64,000 nt of DNA from Papaver somniferum (Eukaryota > Streptophyta > Magnoliopsida > Ranunculales > Papaveraceae). The position numbers and the translations under genes are program-made. The notes beneath the pieces were generated by a model. The model made no database searches. It saw only the letters and a list, made by a program, of their open reading frames with translations, and had not been told where the DNA came from. Shown here piece by piece: positions 56,778-64,000 of this stretch (positions are counted from its first letter, which is position 1; each line of letters starts with the position of its first letter). The DNA lies in contig NW_020621936.1 of NCBI RefSeq assembly GCF_003573695.1, forward strand, positions 744,001 through 808,000, written 5' to 3'.

Positions 56778-58942
56778 ACAAATTCGTAGATGTATGATAG
56801 TTTTCATACATACACATTTGCTATTTCGAGCCGAGTTTACTCGCCTATCTTTTTCTCGAAATATGTGTTGATAAGCTTCCGCTTTAACCACTTTTCATCT
56901 TAACCCGTGACGAAAGTCATGATGACGTATCAATCTTGAAAATAGCTTTGATGACGATAGTTGTGAATAATGACTGTTATAACATTATAGAAGAATGTTT
57001 GAATGATTGAAATGTAGAGTTGATATTACGTAACCAACTATGGATATAAGCATATATAGTGTGTTCGCACATTAGTGTATAAATCCATGTGCCAGAAACC
57101 AAGTGCGTGCATATGTGTGCATACGATATTGGTGAAGGAGACAAGTTGGGTACGCGTATCAGCGGAAGTTTTCGAACCGAAAATTTCTGCTGAGTTTGTA
57201 AGTTTGCAAACTGTTAAACCAGTCACCTTAGGTACGCATATCCGTACCATACCACAGAAGTTTTCGACCGAAAATTTCTGCTGAGTTTGTAAACTCAAAT
57301 ATGGTAGCTATGGTACACGTACCCGTACGCGTACCCAAGCTAGTTATATTTCTCAAATCGGAAGTTCATGAACTTAAACAATAAATCAATAAGGAATGCA
57401 ATCTTTGCAAACCGTGGCTATATTGTTCATGAATTGATTCAAGTGAATCAAACCGATTTTGTTTCAATTGTGTCTATTCATAAAGACCTAAGCAATTGAA
57501 CAACTCTTCAACTAGTTCTTATGAGTCATTTGAACTAGTTATGTGAAGAAGATGAATATGGTTAACATGGAAATGCTCATATGGATAACCATTGATTAAC
57601 TATTTGTGACCAACTATGTGTACACGTTTAGGAACGGTTACTCAAACATAAATGAAATACATTTCATTTGTGTGTGACAAGCTAAGTTTCAATCTAACAG
57701 TTGAAAGATATTAGCTTAGTTAAATCAGGTTTTTCATGTTACGGTGAATATTGAATGCCTTGTTACCAAGGTAACTTGGATATGAAAACTATACAAAGGA
57801 GACATCTAGCAACTGGAAAAACTAATCCCCACACCTCCTGTGTGATACTAGTTGGTTTTTCTAGAATCTATTCTCCTTTAACCTTAGGTTTCTTCCCGAG
57901 ACCCTGTAGGTTAACGACTGAAAGACTTCATTGGGATTGTGAAGCCAGACGAAAATACTTCTCTTGTAGTTGAGCGATCTGATCTTGCCATTTTCTATCG
58001 TACGAGTTCAACTGAATAATTGACTTGAGATTATATCTCCGACAGGGCAAGATAAAAAGAAATCACAAACATCTTCGTCTCATCATTTTTGATTCCACAA
58101 TATCTAGTTTCGCTACCATACGATTTAGATTATTGTGAGGTGATTGATAATTCTAGGTTGTTCTTCAGGAATGTAAGTCCGGGTTATCAATTGGTTTTTG
58201 TTCACCTTGATTTTATCAAAAGACGGAACAAAACTCTTAGGTTTATCTGTGGGAGACAAATTTATCTATCATCATAGACTTTTTTGTGTGATACAGATTT
58301 GTTTATTAAAGTCTTCGACTTTGGGTCGTAGCAACTCTTGGTTGTGGGTGAGATCAGCTAAGGGAATCAAGTGTGTAGTATCCTTCTGGGATCAGAGACG
58401 TAAGGAGCGCAACTATACCTTGAATCAGTGTGATATTGATTAGGGTTCAACTACAGTCCAGACCGAAGTTAGTTTGTAGTAGGCTAGTGTCTGTAGCGGC
58501 TTAATATAGTGTGGTGTTCAATCTGGACTAGGTCCTAGGGTATTTCTGCATTTGCAGTTTCCTCGTTAACAAAATTTCTGGTGTCTGTATTATTTCTATT
58601 TCGCATTATATTTTGTTATATAATTGAAATATCACAGGTTGTGCGTTAAGATCAATCAATTAGAATATACAACCTTTGGTTGTTGATTTAAATTGATTGA
58701 CACTTGGATATTGGTCTTTGGTACCATCCAAGTTTATCTCTCTAGTATTTGATAAAGACTCGCAGATTTCCGTTTGCTTGAGTAAAGATCAAATCGAGAG
58801 ATTGAGATATTAACTCTTTGATATACTTTTATCTATATTTAGTCTGACTGTCTAGTTTATTCTCTAGAAAGTATATTGTAGTTAGTCCATACAGATTGCT
58901 AATCGAAATATTGGGTGAGGTTGTTAGACCCCCGCTTTTTCA
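56778..58942 (+). repeat. LTR3 of element B, second part
   Basis: Resumes after the Tat insertion and ends CTTTTTCA, followed by a primer-binding site. It is nearly identical to 29350-31003 where they overlap. Its TATA box is changed to TATACAAAG (57790-57798). Confidence 0.9.
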
Positions 58943-59103
58943 ATTGGCATCAGAGCAGGCAAACACCTTAAATCTTATAAGTTTGTTTTTGTTGGATCCT
59001 CAAAAGTCTATCCCTATGGGAAATCTTTTTGGGAGACTTGCTCATGGCATCTGTAACGCACACCAGAGTCCCTTAAAGATTGTTCAGAGATTATTGTTTT
59101 CTT
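58943..59103 (+). mobile_element. Truncated internal start of a further B-type element
   Basis: Primer-binding site TGGCATCAGAGC (58945-58956), a leader like 39954-40012, and the first codons of the MGN protein (ATG at 59016, MGNLFGRLAHGICNAHQSPL). It breaks off at about 59098-59105 into the minus-strand gag of another element. Confidence 0.8.
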
Positions 59104-60487
59104 TTAAGCTCATATTTTCTTCTTACAACCTTTTGATCTTTTCAAGCGCGTTAACTAGATCATTCTTGGAGAATTCAGATTGAAATTCAGATCTTCTCGT
59201 TCTGAATCAAATAACAAGTTCTTACCAATGTTCTATATATTATCTAGCTTTGCTTGAAGTGCCTTCTCTCGATCACGCCTTTCAGAGATTTCTTCTTTTA
59301 GATCTTGTATTTGTTTGAGATAATCCTTTGCACCAGTAGACTCAAGTTGGTCCTGCAAGTCTTTAGTCTCCCTACTAAATCAGTCATGTTTACATTTCTC
59401 ACTAAGTAACGGTTTTCAGTTTCAGAAAGTTTCTGATGACATTCCTTAAGAAGTGTATTAGCAACTCTTCATGGTGCACTTCTTCATCGGAGTCGGAATT
59501 TGTGTCCAAAAAATATCTACCAGAAGCTGATGAAAAATCTCCTGTATACAATGGATAATCAATCGTCAGGCATATCATCAAGAGTTGGAAGCATTGCAAT
59601 GTATGCTTGTTGTCTATGATCCCCGCTAGGGCATAAGAAAGACAAGTGCCTGAAACCACGACAGTTGAAGCATTTGAACAGCATCATCAAGAGATGTTGT
59701 ATCTTTAGAAAATCTATTTTTTTCTTGTTTCTCAAGATTTTCTAAATTTTCGTGGAGTATCATCCTTAATATCTGGCAAACCATATTTATCCTCAGAGGA
59801 TTTGGTATATTGTCTGCAGGTTTAAGAGAAATCACCTCTTTTCCGGACAGGTGTTCATTATCAAAAGTATTTAACTTTCCAATGAGGGTTTTTTTGGAAA
59901 GTGTTGAAAGATCATTTTTTCTTCGATGACATGTTTTTGAGACTCTTATCTTGATGGTAGAGACATAAGAATTTTGCACACAATATAGTTCTGCGAAATA
60001 GTTCTTCCTGATGAATGTGAGGAGTTAACTATCAGAGAGAGTCTTTTGTTAAACTCAACAAAGGTTTTATCATCATACATACAAAGGTTTTCCCAGTCAG
60101 ATGCTAGGTTTTGAAGCCTTGCTTTTTTTCTGCGGTATTTCCTTCGAATACGATCTACAAGATATCTTAAGTTTCTTTCGAAGTTTCACATGTAGTTACA
60201 TGATGTTGGAGATCTTGGAATATGTTATGTGTAATAGCATTCAATCCATCAGAATTATGCTTTGCAACACTTATTTTAGTTTCGCTATATGTATCCATGT
60301 CTTTAGCAACAGTATTCTGGCTTTCACGAACTGTTGGAGGAATATACCCCTTTACGACAAGTATCCATGTCTGAAAATCACATGCTTGTAAAAAGGAGAG
60401 CATAACTATTTTCCACCATAAGTAATTAGTGCCATCAAATCCTGGTGGTATGCAGATCGAAGTTAGTTGAGACAAGCTCAGATTCAT
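59104..60487 (-). pseudogene. Copia gag of the rightmost minus-strand element
   Basis: Minus-strand start MNLSLSQLTSICIPPGFDGT at 60487, then NYLWWKIVMLSFLQACDF. With several frameshifts it continues to LIGKLNTFDNEHLSGKEV and a knuckle CFNCRGFRHLSFLC in which GH is RH. An acidic segment and the start of the coiled coil follow, near 59100. It is alignable with the split gag at 26892/16174, but more decayed. The C-terminal part is lost at the junction with plus-strand DNA. Confidence 0.82.
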
Positions 60488-60545
60488 GTCTGTATGTTCG
60501 GATTGTTATAAACACCGACTTATTGGGTCTTTATGGTGTTTGCCT

Positions 60546-60557
60546 GCTCTGATACCA
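60546..60557 (-). promoter_or_regulatory. Primer-binding site, initiator tRNA-Met type
   Basis: Minus-strand TGGTATCAGAGC, two bases from the LTR edge at 60560. Confidence 0.9.
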
Positions 60558-60648
60558 ATTGAAAAATAGAGGTTAACTAGTACACCACCAAATTTTTTCG
60601 TTTGTGAACCTATATAAACAATCCTTGTAAAATATATACGTTCAGTTA

Positions 60649-63143
60649 TGTAAAGACCCTCAAGCTTATCAACGCTATTAGACCAGTCAAGAGACGATTT
60701 AGTCGTTAATTACTCAATTAGTTTAACACGAACGTTAATTAATAAAAATTAATCTAACAACGATTTGGATACGAACTAGTACCGTTGAATAGATCTCGAA
60801 AAGTTACGCATAATAGACTACTCGAACATGTATATCGGATACCGGACGAAGAAGATATCATCAAATTAGTTTGAAGGGAAAATTAGTCATTTTGTGGTTT
60901 AGCCGCCTTAGCAGCCCTTATCCAGAACATGGGTGCCTCAGTAAAATTTGGTTGTCCTTATCTTCACCAAACCGATCGGGAAGAAGTCATTCTTATCTTC
61001 TTCTTTCTTCGTCTCTTCTCTGTTTTTTTTTTCCTGTTGATTATCCATGAGATTAAATGAAGAAAATCAATTGATGATGTTGTATAGACGACGAAGGTGA
61101 TGATGTGGTGGTGTTAATTCAAGCAGTTGATTTGGAGTTAAAAGAAAAAGGTAAATCAGAGAGAATCAGTTAGGGTTTCTTCTGATTTCGTGTTTATATA
61201 GAAACAACGGGTTTTTGAATAGCAGTTGTGTATAGATCATGGTGATGTGGTGTAGTGAAGTCTGGTGGTATGAGTTATAGGAATGAATGTATATATATTC
61301 TTGTTGAATGAAACTGAGTTAGTAGTGAAGATTTTTTAATTAGCAGAGATTGAATTTGGGTATAAGTGTATGAATTATAGATGGAAAAAGTGATTGAGTT
61401 GAGATAAGTCTGGTGGTAGACGAATATGAATCAGAGTTTAGAGATGGCGATGTTGTTTGTGTGTTGAATTGAAGAGTAGAGAATATGTGAGAGTAGTGAT
61501 TGTAGAATCCAGTTGGGTAGTCTCATTGAAAGCTTGCTACCACTGCAATTGCAGGTAAGCAGTGTTTGTAATTGTAATTGAGTTTTGAAGTTTGTTTGTA
61601 GTTTAATATTGAAATGATTAAGAAAATAAGGTGTTGTAACATGAAATTGAGTTAGAGTTGCAGCTGTGAGAGAAGAACCCTTGTCATGTCTGACTGAATT
61701 TATTCAGTCTGTTTTGGTTTTGTTTAGCTGACTCAGTTAATCTGACTAAGTCGAGTAGATCCTGTTAAACTGAGTTGACTCAGTGGACTTTGACCGAGTT
61801 AACCCTTTGACCTGACATTGACTTTTGACTAGACTTAGACGTTGACTGTTAGTTGACCTATGACTGTCAGTTTGACCGTTAGTGACGTTAGTTGACCCAG
61901 ATGGACCAGGCCTTTGGTTAATGGGCATGTCTAGAGAACTTGGGATTAGGAATAGTTATCTTATATAGATGAATTTGACCTTTTATGGTATGAATTAGTC
62001 TTTGGTTCATTCTACAAGGTTGTAGATATTTATAAGACTTAGCTAATGGGCAATAGAATCAAGCCAATTGAACTAGTAAACCTTAGATTTGTTAAAGATA
62101 GATAATAAAAAGGTGTAAAGTCATAAATGGGCTTAGAACCATTAGATAAACTTTTATGAGCCTTGTATGATCCTTTTAGATAAATTCCTAGAGTGCTCGT
62201 GTGATTAACAATTAGTCTATTCAACAACGATCGAATCAAAGGATGAACCAGTGGATCGTGGATCTCGAGGTAGGCATGGCTTGTCATCAAAAGAGGTGGG
62301 AATACATTTAACTCTCTTGAAACCATTGTTGTTTCTTTTACAAAAGTTTATGTTTAATGAACTCATGCATTGTCTGTTTTTGCATCCCATGAATTGTTTA
62401 GTTTGTGTTATGATTGTTCTGTTGATTCTTTTAATCTTTCCATGATTTGGGAAGGACTTGTAATGTTTTGAATGTCATTATGAATTGTTATGGGAAATAA
62501 TAATTTCCACTCGTGGTATATAGGATACACTCCTTCACATTTATATCTACATGAATTCGAGCTTTTATGCTTATTATTGGTCATCAGTTTGCGAGTTCAG
62601 AATTGGTGACATCAATAGCTATTAGGTGTGATTTGCGAGTTCGGAATTACAACCATATTATACATTGTTTGAAGAAGAAGTTTGTCCATATACATGTTTG
62701 TTTATTACAGTGACTTGGTCATTTTTTTTAATGTTTGGGAAAACATGTATTGTTTTCCATGTCTTGCCATGATTTCTTGAAAGTTAAATGTTATATTCCT
62801 ACTGGGGCCCCCTTTTAGGGATGATGTGATCACCATTCCCACTTTCAGTTTCAGAGACAGATCAGAGTTGCGCAGCGAAAGCTTCAAGGGTTGATTTTGC
62901 TAGTTGGTTAACTTTTGTTATGTTTATTATGTTGTATATTCTATTTGTAAACCAAGTGACTATTGTATATGTATCATTTGAGAGGAGTTCTTGTATATAT
63001 ATATTTCAGAGCGGGGCTAGTTTTGGGTTAATTTTTGTAGCAGATTTCTTAATTGAATGTTTAAGTAATTGAATTAGATTCGTAGTGCCTCTCTTTTTAG
63101 TTAATCTCTTGGATTAGTCAGCTGCTAGATTTGGGGCGCTACA
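60649..63143 (-). repeat. Solo LTR, 2.5 kb, with target duplication
   Basis: In minus orientation it starts TGTAGCGCCCCAAATC and ends GGGTCTTTACA. It is flanked by AGTTA on both sides (60644-60648 and 63144-63148). It is the same family as 11225-12672. No internal region, primer site or coding sequence is present, so it is an LTR left by recombination. It interrupts a copia LTR. Confidence 0.88.
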
Positions 63144-63559
63144 AGTTACGAAATTGTATTTAAGGTTGTTTTAACAAGGTAAACCTGGCTAGTATGTACC
63201 GGAACTATTCACAAACCGAATCCCAACAAGAACAAGTCTTGTAATCTATATTTCAAGATATGAATTTAACAAGAACAAGTCTTGTAGGTTCTTTACAGTT
63301 GAGATAATACTATATAGGTTTAGATACGTACAACATGTGATATTTCAATTTATATAAAGATAAAACAATATAACGTGGAAAAGAAATAACACAGACACCA
63401 GAGATTTCTGTTAACGAGGAAAACTACAATCTTGTAGAAAACATTGGGACCTACTCCAGATTGAACACTTACCGATTTAAGCTGTTACACCAATTACCTA
63501 CTACCAGATTTCAGACTAGATGTAATACATGCATGTTTCAGTTGTATTCTTGCACCCGT

Positions 63560-63690
63560 ATAACTTCTAGCAGAACACCAATTCTCTTTAGGAATTCCTC
63601 TTGTAAACCTTCTAGCAGAACCTCAATTCTCTTTAGAAGATGCTCTTGAAAATCCTCTAGCAGAACGTTAATTCTCTTTATAAGATACTC
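63560..63690. repeat. Tandem repeat of about 45 bp in the LTR
   Basis: Three units with CTAGCAGAACACCAATTCTC or close variants at about 63567, 63612 and 63657. It corresponds to 27465-27590. Confidence 0.75.
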
Positions 63691-64000
63691 CTTAACAATA
63701 AGGTTTTACGGTTCCATAACCTAATTGATTCTTCCTCACAAGATCACCTTGAAAAATCTAGAGATTTTATGAAAAACACCTAGGAACAGGTTCCGTAACT
63801 ATCAAAGAAGATATCTTTTTTCGAAATCTCATTCTTTTTTGTGAAGAACAAAGATATGGAAAACAACATTGTGCAACCACACATAATTTTTCAAGGGATA
63901 GGTTGTGCGGTTACATGAAACTCTTATTTATAGTGAATGATCAAGGGTAGATTGCTTGAAAACAAAGCTACCTTGTCGAGGTTAGGAAACACCCAAATAC

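Larger units (their letters stand above)
29077..58942 (+). mobile_element. Copia element B, non-autonomous, with nested elements
   Basis: The reconstructed order is 5' LTR (29077-31003, completed by about 39590-39939), internal region (39940-42954) and 3' LTR (42955-43236 plus 56778-58942). Element A is nested in the 5' LTR and the Tat element in the 3' LTR. The internal region carries no recognised gag or pol but has two own frames. LTR3 is followed by another primer-binding site and leader, so B is part of a tandem that shares LTRs. Confidence 0.75.
60560..64000 (-). repeat. 5' LTR of the rightmost copia element, split, runs off-window
   Basis: The pieces are 60560-60648 and 63144-64000, separated by a solo LTR. 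The second piece shares AAGAAATAACACAGACACCAG and CTAGCAGAACACCAATTCTC repeats with the LTR at 26958. The upstream end is right of the window. Confidence 0.8.

Overview
This window is repeat DNA from a large, retrotransposon-rich plant nuclear genome, most likely a eudicot. The evidence is Ty3/gypsy elements of the Athila and Tat lineages, Ty1/copia elements primed from initiator tRNA-Met, hAT, Stowaway and PIF/Harbinger DNA transposons, and AT-rich spacers. No intact host gene was recognised. The only host-like coding remnants are a short B3-domain-like pseudogene (18065-18378) and a possible captured exon (40786-40925). Nothing fixes the species.

Layout, left to right. (1) 1-7923: minus-strand Athila-type element, its 3' end off-window, with an internally deleted pol and a non-autonomous hAT element (2919-4294, 8-bp target duplication) inside gag. 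(2) 7924-14625: a pile of copia LTRs in both orientations. It holds a complete minus LTR (7985-10793), an LTR fragment ending in a poly(A) tract (10794-13932) that carries a solo LTR of another family (11225-12672), and a minus LTR fragment (13933-14625). (3) 14626-26955: a minus-strand copia gag split by a 10-kb block (16175-26235). The block has matching 8-bp flanks and consists of two copies of one roughly 870-bp TIR element around 3.1 kb containing the B3-like remnant and a PIF/Harbinger transposase remnant. The second copy holds a small copia-type LTR element, a Stowaway MITE and a 736-bp unclassified insertion. (4) 26958-29076: the 5' LTR of that gag element. (5) 29077-59103: a plus-strand tandem of gag-only or otherwise non-autonomous copia elements with about 2.4-kb LTRs (families A and B). 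Element A sits inside the 5' LTR of element B, and the shared LTR at 37539-39939 is an A/B mosaic. LTR3 is split by a 13.5-kb Tat-lineage element (43237-56777, TSD ACAAA) that carries an intron-containing antisense gene. (6) 59104-64000: a minus-strand copia gag remnant and its LTR, the latter split by a solo LTR (60649-63143, TSD AGTTA).

Every protein-coding remnant carries at least one stop, frameshift or deletion, so the whole window is read as decaying nested transposons. The copia elements here encode gag-like proteins but no recognisable protease, integrase or reverse transcriptase, so they would depend on proteins supplied in trans. The Tat element once encoded a full gag-pro-RT-RNaseH-aRNaseH-IN set.
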